A stretch of 64,000 nucleotides of DNA from Pseudoruegeria sp039972875 (lineage in GTDB: Bacteria; Pseudomonadota; Alphaproteobacteria; Rhodobacterales; Rhodobacteraceae). The translations under genes were made by a program, and so were the position numbers. The DNA is taken from contig JBDWMA010000042.1 in NCBI GenBank assembly GCA_039972875.1, forward strand, positions 248,001-312,000, in the 5' to 3' direction. Below, one piece after another: positions 54,084 through 63,353 of this stretch (position 1 is the first letter of the stretch; each line of letters starts with the position of its first letter). The notes under the pieces were generated by a model. The model was not told the origin of the DNA and made no database searches. It saw only the letters and a list, made by a program, of their open reading frames with translations.

Positions 54084-55117
54084 TGCAATTTGCGTCAGAC
54101 AACACCGCTCCGGTTCATCCAATTGTCATGTCCGCCCTACAGAAAGCCAATGACGGTTACGCTGCGTCCTACGGAGCGGACGTCTTAATGGCAGACGTGG
54201 TTAAACGCATTCGGCGTATTTTCGAAGCCCCAGAAGCAGACGTCTACTTGGTGAGCACCGGAACGGCTGCGAATGCCCTTATCTTAGGCACATTGGCGGC
54301 GCCATTCAGCACCATATTTTGCAGCCGCAACGCCCACATTCAAGAGGATGAATGCAACGCACCGGAGTTCTATTCCGGGGGGGCCAAATTAACCCTAGTG
54401 AACGAAGCACATGCGAAAATTTCCCCTGAGGATTTGAACGCTGCGTTAAACAATGAGGGCAACCGACATCCCCATGGTCCCTCATTGGGCGCCCTGTCAA
54501 TCAGCCAAGCCACCGAACGGGGCACGATCTACTCTGTGCAAGAGATTAAAGCACTAAGCGCCTTGGCGAAGGAAGCCAATATGCCCACCCATATGGATGG
54601 AGCACGCTTTGCCAATGCCCTTGTGGAGCTTAACTGTAGCCCCGCAGATATGTCATGGAGGGTGGGGGTGGATGCCGTTACTTTTGGTGGAACCAAGAAC
54701 GGTCTAATGGGTGTTGAGGCCGTGATCTTTTTCAATCCGAAACACGCTCGAGACTTTGAGCTGCGCCGTAAACGTGGTGGACACCTTATGTCCAAACACC
54801 GCTTCCTTTCGGCTCAGATGTTAGCGTACCTGACAGATGATCTATGGCTCAACCTTGCAACATCTGCCAACGGAACCGCTCGGATGCTCTTGAATGGATT
54901 GACCCAAGGCAATCGAGCGAACATCCAATCCCCCGTTGACGTTAATATGTTGTTTGTGGATTGGGACATCGAAACTCATGATCGTCTAACGACTGCAGGG
55001 GCGCAGTTTAGCGCGCTACCCTTTGATACTGAGGGACGAATGAGTGCGCGCCTCGTGACCAACTGGTCCACCAGCGAAAGTAGTATCCAAGAGTTCCTGG
55101 AAATCTTGAACAAATAA
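54083..55117 (+). CDS. ltaE: Low-specificity L-threonine aldolase
   Basis: A 344-aa PLP enzyme that splits threonine to glycine and acetaldehyde. The PLP lysine is in VTFGGTKNGLMG, with HMDGARFANALVEL and ASYGADVLMADV elsewhere. I use the GTG at 54083 (overlapping the previous stop), because MQFASDNTAPVHP is the family N-terminus and GAGGA lies about 8-10 bases upstream. The ATG at 54050 would put 11 extra residues inside the previous gene. Confidence 0.92.
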   Translation: MQFASDNTAPVHPIVMSALQKANDGYAASYGADVLMADVVKRIRRIFEAPEADVYLVSTGTAANALILGTLAAPFSTIFCSRNAHIQEDECNAPEFYSGGAKLTLVNEAHAKISPEDLNAALNNEGNRHPHGPSLGALSISQATERGTIYSVQEIKALSALAKEANMPTHMDGARFANALVELNCSPADMSWRVGVDAVTFGGTKNGLMGVEAVIFFNPKHARDFELRRKRGGHLMSKHRFLSAQMLAYLTDDLWLNLATSANGTARMLLNGLTQGNRANIQSPVDVNMLFVDWDIETHDRLTTAGAQFSALPFDTEGRMSARLVTNWSTSESSIQEFLEILNK

Positions 55118-55177
55118 GATCGTTGCACCAAGGATGTGCACCCCGGAGCATGACAATAATGCTCCGGGGATACCGAT

Positions 55178-55771
55178 TTAAACTGTGCTCAGATAACGAT
55201 CCAAGTCAGCCAGACGGTCCTGCCCCCAATACCGTTCATCGCCAACGACATAGAATGGTGCGCCAAACACGCCAGCATTTACGGCATCCTCTAGGTTTCG
55301 AGAATAGGTCTCTGCCCCAGACAACAACCCAGAATTTGCCAACTCTGAGTCAAACCCCGCCTCGTTCAAACACCCTCGGATCACATCATCCTCGGCAATG
55401 TTTTTTTCTTCGGACCAGCACGTCCGTAAAATGGAGTGGGCCAGCAACCCAACATCGCCACCACCTGCGGCTTGGGCTGCAATAATCGCATAAGACGATG
55501 GTGCTGCGTTGGTGGGCCAATGGGCTGGTTTCAATTTAAGATCCAAACCCGTGCTGTCTGATTGACGCCGCATCTCTTGCAGACGATATTCGGCACGCGA
55601 CGGGTGACGATCTTTAGGCGAAACACCACCTGTACGTGCAAACAATGCCATAATATCCAACGGCTTATAGTTGATTTGCGCCCCGTGTCGCGCAGCAACC
55701 TCCTCCAGGCGCATCCCGGCCAGATAGCTAAAAGGAGAAATCGTTGCAAAGTAATAGTCAATCGTAGCCAT
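55178..55771 (-). CDS. 2-hydroxychromene-2-carboxylate isomerase family protein
   Basis: A 198-aa DsbA-fold, kappa-GST-like protein. It has the N-terminal YYFATISPFSYLA with the glutathione-binding Ser, and C-terminal AVNAGVFGAPFYVVGDERYWGQDRL. Family members isomerise hydroxychromene carboxylates in aromatic degradation, but many have other roles. The start ATG at 55771 has AAGGAAAG upstream. It is divergent from prs and convergent with the aldolase. Confidence 0.9.
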   Translation of the reverse strand: MATIDYYFATISPFSYLAGMRLEEVAARHGAQINYKPLDIMALFARTGGVSPKDRHPSRAEYRLQEMRRQSDSTGLDLKLKPAHWPTNAAPSSYAIIAAQAAGGGDVGLLAHSILRTCWSEEKNIAEDDVIRGCLNEAGFDSELANSGLLSGAETYSRNLEDAVNAGVFGAPFYVVGDERYWGQDRLADLDRYLSTV

Positions 55772-55883
55772 CTGGCTTTCCTTATCCATGTCAGAACTTT
55801 GCAAGACACTAGAGTGGTGATAAGCGATGTCAACGTGCCGAATCCCTATCTGCTCCCTGCTCCGACGAAAGAAAGCTGCCACA

Positions 55884-56903
55884 ATGCCATCACTCACCGA
55901 GCCAAAACTTATCTCCGGAAACGCCAACCGACCTTTGGCCAAAGCCGTTGCCAGGCGCATGTCGATGCACCGCGGCATGAACGTCGGACTTGTTGACGCG
56001 CGTGTCGAACGGTTCAACGACGGAGAGATTTTCGTAGAAGTTTATGAGAACGTCCGGGGTGAGGATATGTTCATCATCCAACCAACATCCAACCCGGCCA
56101 ATGACAATTTGATGGAGCTTTTGATTATCGCAGACGCGCTGCGACGTTCATCAGCTGGTCGTATCACCGCAGTGATCCCCTATTTTGGCTATGCGCGCCA
56201 AGATCGCCGCATGAAAGCCCGCACGCCTATCTCTGCAAAATTGGTCGCCAATCTTCTGACCGAAGCCGGTGTGGAACGCGTTCTGACCATGGATCTGCAC
56301 GCCACCCAGATTCAGGGGTTCTTTGATATCCCGGTGGACAATCTGTATGCCGCACCCATTTTTGCACTCGATATCATGCACCACTTTAAGGACCGCATGG
56401 ACGAATTGATGGTCGTATCCCCTGACGTTGGGGGTGTCGCCCGTGCCCGGGAGCTGGCCAAACGAATCAATTCCCCCTTGTCCATCGTCGACAAACGCCG
56501 TGAAAAGCCCGGTGAAGTGGCTGAGATGACCGTCATCGGTGATGTCAAAGATAAGGTCTGTATCATCGTGGACGATCTCTGCGATACCGCTGGCACGCTC
56601 TGCAAAGCAGCCGACCACCTGATCGAACATGGCGCAAAAGAAGTACACAGCTATATTTCGCACGGTGTATTGTCGGGCCCCGCCGTTCCGCGCATCACAT
56701 CATCCAGTATGAAAAGCTTGGTCATCACAGATACGATTGAAGCCACCGACGCTGTTAAAGCCGCGCCAAATATTCGGATCGTCCCAACAGCTCCAATATT
56801 TGCACAAGCTGTTTTGAATACGTGGAATGGGACATCTGTATCCTCTTTGTTCGAACAAGATACATTGGGCCCAATCTACGAAGGTCTGTACTCACAAACC
56901 TGA
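55884..56903 (+). CDS. prs: Ribose-phosphate pyrophosphokinase (PRPP synthase)
   Basis: A 339-aa enzyme making PRPP for nucleotide, His and Trp synthesis. ATP and ribose-5-phosphate motifs are RVERFNDGEIFVEVYENVRG, ARQDRRMKARTPISAKLVAN and DLHATQIQGFFDIPVDNL. The PRPP loop is VDDLCDTAGT. The ATG at 55884 gives the usual N-terminus. An extension to 55827 is not supported. Confidence 0.97.
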   Translation: MPSLTEPKLISGNANRPLAKAVARRMSMHRGMNVGLVDARVERFNDGEIFVEVYENVRGEDMFIIQPTSNPANDNLMELLIIADALRRSSAGRITAVIPYFGYARQDRRMKARTPISAKLVANLLTEAGVERVLTMDLHATQIQGFFDIPVDNLYAAPIFALDIMHHFKDRMDELMVVSPDVGGVARARELAKRINSPLSIVDKRREKPGEVAEMTVIGDVKDKVCIIVDDLCDTAGTLCKAADHLIEHGAKEVHSYISHGVLSGPAVPRITSSSMKSLVITDTIEATDAVKAAPNIRIVPTAPIFAQAVLNTWNGTSVSSLFEQDTLGPIYEGLYSQT

Positions 56904-56916
56904 ACAGAAATTGTTG

Positions 56917-56935
56917 TGGGGCCAACGTGGCCCCA
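56917..56935. terminator. Inverted repeat between convergent prs and lectin genes
   Basis: TGGGGCC-AACGT-GGCCCCA, a perfect 7-bp stem. No run of T follows on either strand (ATAATATC on plus), so termination may be weak or Rho-assisted. It ends 6 bases before the lectin stop. Confidence 0.5.
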
Positions 56936-56940
56936 TAATA

Positions 56941-57291
56941 TCAATCAACGTCCCAATCATCCTCATCGCCGAGCTCCCCAAAGGCGAGCCAGTCCGCACG
57001 TGCGCGTGCAACACGCGTGTCCCCCCATGTTCGGAACACGATCGCAAAGCCCTTGCGAGTGATATTCTCTGCTGAGATATCTGCCCTTTGATTGGTGTCT
57101 TTGTCAAAATCCCACATAGAGATCGCAACATGCACGATCGGCTTGCGAGAAAAAGGTTGATCAAAACTGACGATCTGACGGAATTCGCGGGCGCCCCGTC
57201 CAGTCCACATGACACCGTCATGTTGATAGTCAGAAAATAGGTTCGTAGATCCCTGCTCTACACCCAGATTATGTGCTGTAAATTTGTTCAT
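56941..57291 (-). CDS. H-type lectin domain protein (copy 2)
   Basis: A 116-aa protein of the same fold as the one at 46143: FRQIVSFDQPFSRKPIVHVAISMWD, RADISAENITRKGFAIVFRTWGD and VARARADWLAFGELGD. Both share the order of a Phe-rich strand, the P-x-V strand, GF-x-x-x-F-x-T/L-W and a Trp-containing final strand. The C-terminus is acidic. No signal peptide is visible. It is an isolated gene between prs and the atp operon. Confidence 0.78.
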   Translation of the reverse strand: MNKFTAHNLGVEQGSTNLFSDYQHDGVMWTGRGAREFRQIVSFDQPFSRKPIVHVAISMWDFDKDTNQRADISAENITRKGFAIVFRTWGDTRVARARADWLAFGELGDEDDWDVD

Positions 57292-57358
57292 TTGTATTCA
57301 TATTCTTTAGTCCTGATCCAGCGTTAAGGGATAAACTGGTCAAAACAAAGGCAAAATT

Positions 57359-57388
57359 AAAAAAAAGGCCCCACAATTAAGCGAGGCC
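57359..57388 (-). terminator. Rho-independent terminator of the atp operon
   Basis: On the minus strand GGCCTC pairs with GGGGCC (57383-57388 and 57367-57372, one G-U), followed by a run of eight T (57359-57366). It ends the atpHAGDC transcript. Confidence 0.88.
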
Positions 57389-57420
57389 AATTTAATTTCA
57401 ATTGTCGGTACGCTTTGAAA

Positions 57421-57816
57421 TCAATCCATTGCGTCCAAAAGTGCGACGATGTCAGACACAAATTTCTCTGCGCCGTCTTTCTCTTCTGTCGCAGCGGAAC
57501 CGGCTTTTGCACGTGCTTCAGCAAGTACGTCTTCCAGATCCGCCTTGGTCACTTCGGTGCCCGCATGGGCACGTTCTGCGATCACAGACACAGAATCGGC
57601 TGTGACTTCGACAAAACCGCCAACCACAACGAAATCTTTTTCGCCTTCGGCTGTCTGCACCCGGACAACGCCCGGACGCAGAGAAGTAATCACCGGGCTG
57701 TGGCCCGGCATTGCGGTCATATCGCCATCGGCGCCAGGAATCTGGACTTCTTTCGCGGCAAACGAAGCAAGGCTCCGTTCGGGCGATACCAGATCAAATT
57801 GCATGGTGTCAGCCAT
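57421..57816 (-). CDS. atpC: ATP synthase epsilon subunit
   Basis: A 131-aa epsilon subunit of F1. It has the beta-sandwich motif VSPERSLASFAAKEVQIPGADGDM, GHSPVITSLRPG and VVVGGFVEVTADSVSVIAE, then the C-terminal helical part. It regulates and couples rotation. It is the last gene of the operon. Confidence 0.95.
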   Translation of the reverse strand: MADTMQFDLVSPERSLASFAAKEVQIPGADGDMTAMPGHSPVITSLRPGVVRVQTAEGEKDFVVVGGFVEVTADSVSVIAERAHAGTEVTKADLEDVLAEARAKAGSAATEEKDGAEKFVSDIVALLDAMD

Positions 57817-57836
57817 GTGTTAGGCCTCCTTCCAGC

Positions 57837-59261
57837 TTAGGCGGCTTCTGCAGCCATTTTCTCGGCTTTTGCGATCACTTCATCGATGCCGCCAACCATA
57901 TAGAAGGCGCCCTCAGGCAGGTGATCGTATTCGCCAGCCACAACGGCTTTGAACGAAGAGATAGTGTCTTCCAGTGGAACCTGTTTACCGTCAGCGCCGG
58001 TGAACACTTTCGCAACGTCAAACGGCTGGGACAAGAAGCGCTCTAGTTTACGCGCACGTGCCACGGCCAGTTTGTCGTCCTCAGACAGCTCGTCCATGCC
58101 AAGAATGGCAATGATGTCTTGCAGCGATTTGTAACGCTGAAGCACTTTTTGAACGTCTGTTGCGACTTTGTAGTGCTCGTCACCAATGATAAGCGGATCC
58201 AGCAGGCGGGATGTGGAACCCAGTGGGTCAACCGCAGGATAGATACCTTTTTCAGAGATCGAACGGTCAAGAACCGTTGTCGCATCAAGGTGAGCAAACG
58301 ATGTCGCAGGAGCCGGGTCAGTAAGGTCATCCGCAGGTACGTAAACGGCCTGAACCGACGTAATGGAACCGGATTTCGTGGAGGAGATGCGTTCCTGCAT
58401 CGCGCCCATGTCGGTTGCCAATGTTGGCTGATAGCCCACAGCGGAAGGAATACGACCCAGAAGCGCGGACACCTCAGAACCAGCCTGTGTAAACCGGAAG
58501 ATGTTGTCCACGAAGAACAGAACGTCAGAACCGGACTCGTCACGGAACTGCTCGGCCAGTGTCAAACCGGACAGAGCAACACGCATACGCGCACCGGGAG
58601 GCTCGTTCATCTGACCGTAAACCAGAGCAATCTTGGACTCTGGAAGATTGTCAGGAACGATAACGTTGGATTCGATCATCTCGTGGTAAAGGTCATTCCC
58701 TTCACGTGTACGCTCACCCACACCCGCAAACACGGACAGACCTGAGTGTACTTTCGCGATGTTGTTGATCAATTCCATGATCAAAACTGTTTTGCCAACA
58801 CCCGCACCACCGAACAGACCAATTTTACCACCTTTGGTGTAAGGGGCCAAAAGGTCGATCACTTTGATGCCTGTTACCAGGATCTCAGTTTCTGTGGACT
58901 GTTGGTCAAACGCAGGTGCTTCGCCGTGGATCGCACGGGTTGCAGTCGCTTCAACAGGGCCCTTTTCGTCAACGGGCTCGCCCACAACGTTCAGGATACG
59001 GCCCAGTGTCGCAGTCCCGACTGGAACCGAAATCGGTTCCGCTTTGTCGGTGACGACTTGACCACGAACGAGACCTTCGGTCGCGTCCATAGCAATGGTA
59101 CGTACTGTGTTTTCACCCAAGTGTTGGGCGACTTCCAGGATCAATGTTTTACCATTGTTGTCTGTTTCCAGAGCGTTCAGAATCTGAGGAAGTTCATCCT
59201 CGAACTGAACGTCGACAACGGCGCCGATGATCTGGGTCACTTTGCCTTTAGCGTTGGCCAT
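57837..59261 (-). CDS. atpD: ATP synthase beta subunit
   Basis: A 474-aa catalytic subunit of F1. The P-loop is FGGAGVGKTVLI, and the family signature PAPATSFAHLDATTVLDRS is intact. Catalytic glutamate regions GERTREGND are visible. The length matches the family. Confidence 0.98.
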   Translation of the reverse strand: MANAKGKVTQIIGAVVDVQFEDELPQILNALETDNNGKTLILEVAQHLGENTVRTIAMDATEGLVRGQVVTDKAEPISVPVGTATLGRILNVVGEPVDEKGPVEATATRAIHGEAPAFDQQSTETEILVTGIKVIDLLAPYTKGGKIGLFGGAGVGKTVLIMELINNIAKVHSGLSVFAGVGERTREGNDLYHEMIESNVIVPDNLPESKIALVYGQMNEPPGARMRVALSGLTLAEQFRDESGSDVLFFVDNIFRFTQAGSEVSALLGRIPSAVGYQPTLATDMGAMQERISSTKSGSITSVQAVYVPADDLTDPAPATSFAHLDATTVLDRSISEKGIYPAVDPLGSTSRLLDPLIIGDEHYKVATDVQKVLQRYKSLQDIIAILGMDELSEDDKLAVARARKLERFLSQPFDVAKVFTGADGKQVPLEDTISSFKAVVAGEYDHLPEGAFYMVGGIDEVIAKAEKMAAEAA

Positions 59262-59279
59262 GTGAATTTCTCCGGTTCC

Positions 59280-60149
59280 TTAAAGCGCTTCTGCGCCTGA
59301 AATGATTTCGATAAGCTCGCTGGTGATCACAGCCTGACGGGAGCGGTTATACTCGATTGTCAGACGGTCAATCATGTCGCCCGCGTTCCGTGTTGCGTTA
59401 TCCATCGCAGACATCCGTGCACCTTGCTCGGATGCGCCGTTCTCTAGGAGAGCGGTGAAAATCTGTGTGGCAACACCACGCGGCAACAAATCGGCCAAGA
59501 TGGCCTCTTCGCTGGGCTCATAGTCGTATAGCGTGCTTGCTTCCGCGGTCTCTTCAAATGAGGCCGGGATGATCTGCTGTGCGGTCGGCACCTGACTGAT
59601 GACGCTTTCGAAACGATTGTAGAAAATCGTTGCGACGTCGAACTCACTGGCGTCGAAACGTTTCAGAATGCCACCGGCAATTTCTGCAGCGTTGGAATAT
59701 CCAACACGTTTGACCTCTGTCAGATCGACGTGATCGACCATCACATCGCTAAAGTCGCGTTTCAGCTGGTCACGACCCTTTTTGCCAACTGTCAGAATCT
59801 TGACAGTTTTGCCGTCTGCGCGCAGCTTTTCAGCATGCGCACGGGCCAGCTTGGCAATGGAAGAGTTGAAACCACCACACAGACCACGTTCTGCTGTCAG
59901 AACCACCAAAAGGTGAACCTGATCAGCACCCGAGCCTGAAAGCAGCTTTGGTGCGCTGTCGGAACCGCCGGCTGCTGCCGCCAGTCCCCCCAGAACGGAT
60001 GTCATCCGCTCTGCATAAGGCCGTCCTGCTTCCGCAGCTTCCTGGGCACGACGGAGCTTAGCCGCCGCAACCATTTGCATGGCCTTGGTGATCTTCCGAG
60101 TGTTTTTAACACTCTCGATCCTGTTTTTTAGGTCCTTTAGGTTGGGCAT
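59280..60149 (-). CDS. atpG: ATP synthase gamma subunit
   Basis: A 289-aa central stalk subunit. The N-terminal KDLKNRIESVKNTRKITKAM and C-terminal ITSELIEIISGAEAL are diagnostic, and ERGLCGGFNSSI lies near residue 90. It is 18 bases from atpD and 22 from atpA. Confidence 0.97.
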   Translation of the reverse strand: MPNLKDLKNRIESVKNTRKITKAMQMVAAAKLRRAQEAAEAGRPYAERMTSVLGGLAAAAGGSDSAPKLLSGSGADQVHLLVVLTAERGLCGGFNSSIAKLARAHAEKLRADGKTVKILTVGKKGRDQLKRDFSDVMVDHVDLTEVKRVGYSNAAEIAGGILKRFDASEFDVATIFYNRFESVISQVPTAQQIIPASFEETAEASTLYDYEPSEEAILADLLPRGVATQIFTALLENGASEQGARMSAMDNATRNAGDMIDRLTIEYNRSRQAVITSELIEIISGAEAL

Positions 60150-60171
60150 ATGCTCTTTTCCTAAGGGCTAA

Positions 60172-61710
60172 TTAAGCGAAATCTGCTGCGAAACCGTCAA
60201 GCGCCGCTGCGATTTTATCGGCCAATTCACCCTTAACCTTACGGTCATTGTTGGTGATGTCGGACAACAGATCAGCGTGATTCTGACGCAAGTGGCTTAG
60301 CAAACCAGCCTCAAAGCGGCCAACGTCAGCGACGGAGACTTTATCAAGGTAGCCTTTGGTACCTGCGTAGATGACGCAAACGATTTCGGCGTTTGTCAGA
60401 GGCGCGTACTGTGGCTGTTTCATCAGCTCAGTTAAACGTGCACCACGGTTCAGAAGCGCCTGAGTAGACGCGTCCAGATCGGAACCGAACTGAGCAAATG
60501 CTGCCATCTCACGATACTGAGCCAATTCCAGTTTCACCGGACCCGCAACAGATTTCATCGCATCAGTCTGAGCAGAAGAGCCCACACGAGACACCGACAG
60601 ACCAGTGTTCACAGCAGGACGGATACCTTGGAAGAACAATTCAGTTTCCAAGAAAATCTGACCGTCGGTGATGGAGATCACGTTGGTTGGAATAAACGCA
60701 GACACGTCGCCGCCCTGAGTTTCAATGATCGGCAGAGCTGTCAAAGAACCGGAACCGTTATCTTCGTTCAATTTCGAAGAGCGCTCCAGAAGACGGGAGT
60801 GAAGATAGAAAACGTCACCAGGATAAGCTTCACGGCCAGGTGGGCGACGCAGAAGCAAAGACATCTGACGATAAGACACAGCCTGTTTGGACAAGTCATC
60901 ATAGATGATCAGCGCGTGGCGACCATTGTCACGGAAGTGCTCGGCCATCGCAGTCGCTGCGTATGGGGCCAAGAACTGCATAGGTGCAGGGTCAGAAGCG
61001 GTCGCAGCAACAACGATTGAATATTCAATCGCGCCTGTTTCTTCCAGTTTCTTAACCAGCTGTGCAACTGTTGACCGTTTTTGGCCAATCGCAACATAAA
61101 CACAGTACAGTTTTTTATTTTCGTCGTCGCCAGCAGCCTCATTGTAGGACTTCTGGTTCAGGATCGTATCCAGCGCGATGGCTGTTTTACCTGTCTGACG
61201 GTCACCAATGATCAGCTCACGCTGGCCACGGCCAACAGGGATCATCGCATCCACAGATTTCAGACCAGTCGCCATAGGCTCGTGAACCGATTTACGTGGG
61301 ATAATGCCGGGGGCTTTGGAGTCAGCCACCAAACGCTTAGACGCGTTGATCGGGCCTTTGCCATCGATTGGGTTACCCAGACCGTCAACAACACGACCCA
61401 GCAGTTCGTCACCAGCAGGGACGTCCACGATCGAGTTGGTGCGCTTAACTGTGTCACCTTCCTTGATGTCACGGTCAGAACCAAAGATAACAACACCAAC
61501 GTTGTCAGCTTCGAGGTTCAACGCCATGCCCTGAATTCCGCCTGGGAATTCGACCATTTCGCCCGCCTGGACATTGTCCAGACCGTACACACGCGCGATA
61601 CCGTCACCTACGGAGAGCACACGCCCCACTTCGGCAACTTCGGCTTCTTTCCCGAAGTTTTTAATCTGGTCCTTTAGGATCGCAGAAATTTCGGCTGCTT
61701 GGATACCCAT
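60172..61710 (-). CDS. atpA: ATP synthase alpha subunit
   Basis: A 512-aa regulatory subunit of F1. The P-loop is GDRQTGKTAIALDTI, with PGREAYPGDVFYLHSRLLERSSK and TDGQIFLETELF. The length is normal. The start ATG directly abuts the stop of atpH. Confidence 0.98.
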   Translation of the reverse strand: MGIQAAEISAILKDQIKNFGKEAEVAEVGRVLSVGDGIARVYGLDNVQAGEMVEFPGGIQGMALNLEADNVGVVIFGSDRDIKEGDTVKRTNSIVDVPAGDELLGRVVDGLGNPIDGKGPINASKRLVADSKAPGIIPRKSVHEPMATGLKSVDAMIPVGRGQRELIIGDRQTGKTAIALDTILNQKSYNEAAGDDENKKLYCVYVAIGQKRSTVAQLVKKLEETGAIEYSIVVAATASDPAPMQFLAPYAATAMAEHFRDNGRHALIIYDDLSKQAVSYRQMSLLLRRPPGREAYPGDVFYLHSRLLERSSKLNEDNGSGSLTALPIIETQGGDVSAFIPTNVISITDGQIFLETELFFQGIRPAVNTGLSVSRVGSSAQTDAMKSVAGPVKLELAQYREMAAFAQFGSDLDASTQALLNRGARLTELMKQPQYAPLTNAEIVCVIYAGTKGYLDKVSVADVGRFEAGLLSHLRQNHADLLSDITNNDRKVKGELADKIAAALDGFAADFA

Positions 61711-62271
61711 TTATCCGACCTCTTTCATAGCATTCTGGAGCTGGTTGAGTTTCGAGCGGATCGACGTGTCGATCATCTGAGAACCCACTTTTACGACGAG
61801 ACCACCGATGAGCGAGTCATCAACAGCAACATCCAATTTCACGTCTTTGCCTACCGAAGCTTTCAGCGCCTTTGAAAGGTCAGCTTCTTGCGCTTTGGTG
61901 AGTTTCTTGGCGGCAACCACTTCTGCGGTTACTTCGCCTTTTTCTTCCGCGATCAGACCTTTTAGAGCTGACAAAAATTGCGGGAGAACAAAAAGACGAC
62001 GTTTCTGGGCCAAAAGGCGCAGAACATTCTGCATGTTGGGGCGCAGCTTCATTTCTGAGGCAAGCGCACCAATCGCTTGTTCCTGCGCTTCGCGACTATA
62101 AAGCGGCGAATGGATCAGATCACGCAGTTCTGCGCTTTCTGCCAATGCAGCTTCAAGATCGGCCACGTCGGACTCAAACTTTGGTAATTTCTTGGCTTCT
62201 TGAGCCAAGTTGAAAACGGCAGTCGCGTAACGCAACGCGATGCCGGAGGAGATCGAAGCTGGTTCGGACAC
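61711..62271 (-). CDS. atpH: ATP synthase delta subunit
   Basis: A 186-aa peripheral stalk subunit (OSCP-like). N-terminal ALRYATAVFNLAQEAK and C-terminal DDSLIGGLVVKVGSQMIDTSIRSKL are typical. I use the GTG at 62271: MSEPASISSG is the family N-terminus and GGAAGGG precedes it closely. The longer frame to 62340 has no such support. No F0 genes adjoin, as in other Rhodobacterales. Confidence 0.93.
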   Translation of the reverse strand: MSEPASISSGIALRYATAVFNLAQEAKKLPKFESDVADLEAALAESAELRDLIHSPLYSREAQEQAIGALASEMKLRPNMQNVLRLLAQKRRLFVLPQFLSALKGLIAEEKGEVTAEVVAAKKLTKAQEADLSKALKASVGKDVKLDVAVDDSLIGGLVVKVGSQMIDTSIRSKLNQLQNAMKEVG

Positions 62272-62371
62272 GTCCACCCTTCCGATGTCTTGAGCCCCAT
62301 GTTCACGAGCAACGTGACAGTAGGGCAGGCTAAAAAACACATATGGTCACATACGCGTTAAAATCGGCGTG

Positions 62372-62400
62372 GGTGTAGCAGAGGATTTCTAACCTCGCAA
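62372..62400 (-). promoter_or_regulatory. Candidate atp operon promoter
   Basis: On the minus strand TTGCGA (62395-62400), a 17-base spacer and TACACC (62372-62377), about 100 bases before atpH. The boxes are partial matches. The 62272-62538 interval contains no gene, and I see no other feature in it. Confidence 0.35.
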
Positions 62401-62538
62401 CAGCGATGAGATACCTAATGCGCTCTGAAATCGCTTTAAAGGGCGACCTAGCACATTCTTTGCATTCAGGCGCGGCCAAATGTCCCGATCTGAGGCGTGT
62501 TCAGAGCCGAATTCGAATCTCATCAATGGACAAAACGA

Positions 62539-63285
62539 CTAAATAGGTTCAACGCCGGGTTGCGCGATGCCATCCAAAACCCGCAAAGGACGCCTGACAG
62601 CCTCTGTCAGACCCGGACGTCGGGGTTGAAACATCTGCTTGGACGCTTCGACCATCACGACACCACCCGCAAGCGCCGAAGACACCCGCCGACCGGTGCT
62701 TTCCCAAACTCGACCGGTTCTAAGCCAGAACCGTTTATGTGAGGGCGGAGCAAACAACGCTGCCACATGGCGCTCAGGCTCAAAAGAGTGCTGCTTTAGC
62801 TGCGTTTCGAGCTGACCAAGGCTGTAAGGCCTCCCGTATCCAAATGGAGTAATGTCCCGACGCGCCCACAGACCAGCTCGATTCGGAACAACTATAATCA
62901 TCCGCCCCCCCGGCCCCAACACGCGCCAACATTCCTTTAAGACGGACGAAGGCATGTCACTTGTTTCCAAGCCATGCATAAGAACCAATTTATCGACGAT
63001 GCCGGTATCTAGGGGCCAATGGGTCTCATCACAAAGGGCTGCAACATTTTTCATTCCAGCAGGCCAGCTCATGACCCCTTGGGGTCCGGGCATCAATCCA
63101 ATGACCCTGCGGGCATCGTCCAGATACGGGCGTAACAACGGAACCGCAAAGCCAAAACCCACAACGGTCTGACCTTTCGCTTCGGGCCATAAGCTTAACA
63201 CCTGATCCCGCACAGCCTTTTGAGCCACACGCCCCAAGGCGCTACGATAGTAGAAATTCTTTAGGTCAAGCACATCCAAATGCAT
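62539..63285 (-). CDS. Class I SAM-dependent methyltransferase
   Basis: A 248-aa protein of the Methyltransf_11 type: a conserved N-terminal MHLDVLDLKNFYYRSALGR, a degenerate glycine-rich loop (VVGFGFAVPLLRPYL), and CWRVLGPGGRMIIVVPNRAGLW in the core. The family is conserved next to gloB in Rhodobacterales, and its substrate is unknown. The ATG at 63285 is chosen from that N-terminus. An alternative start is 63309. Confidence 0.85.
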   Translation of the reverse strand: MHLDVLDLKNFYYRSALGRVAQKAVRDQVLSLWPEAKGQTVVGFGFAVPLLRPYLDDARRVIGLMPGPQGVMSWPAGMKNVAALCDETHWPLDTGIVDKLVLMHGLETSDMPSSVLKECWRVLGPGGRMIIVVPNRAGLWARRDITPFGYGRPYSLGQLETQLKQHSFEPERHVAALFAPPSHKRFWLRTGRVWESTGRRVSSALAGGVVMVEASKQMFQPRRPGLTEAVRRPLRVLDGIAQPGVEPI

Positions 63286-63353
63286 TGCAAGGGGCCTCAG
63301 GATCGGCAACAGTTAATTTGAGAGAGAGACTACACAGTTAAGCCGGAAACGCC

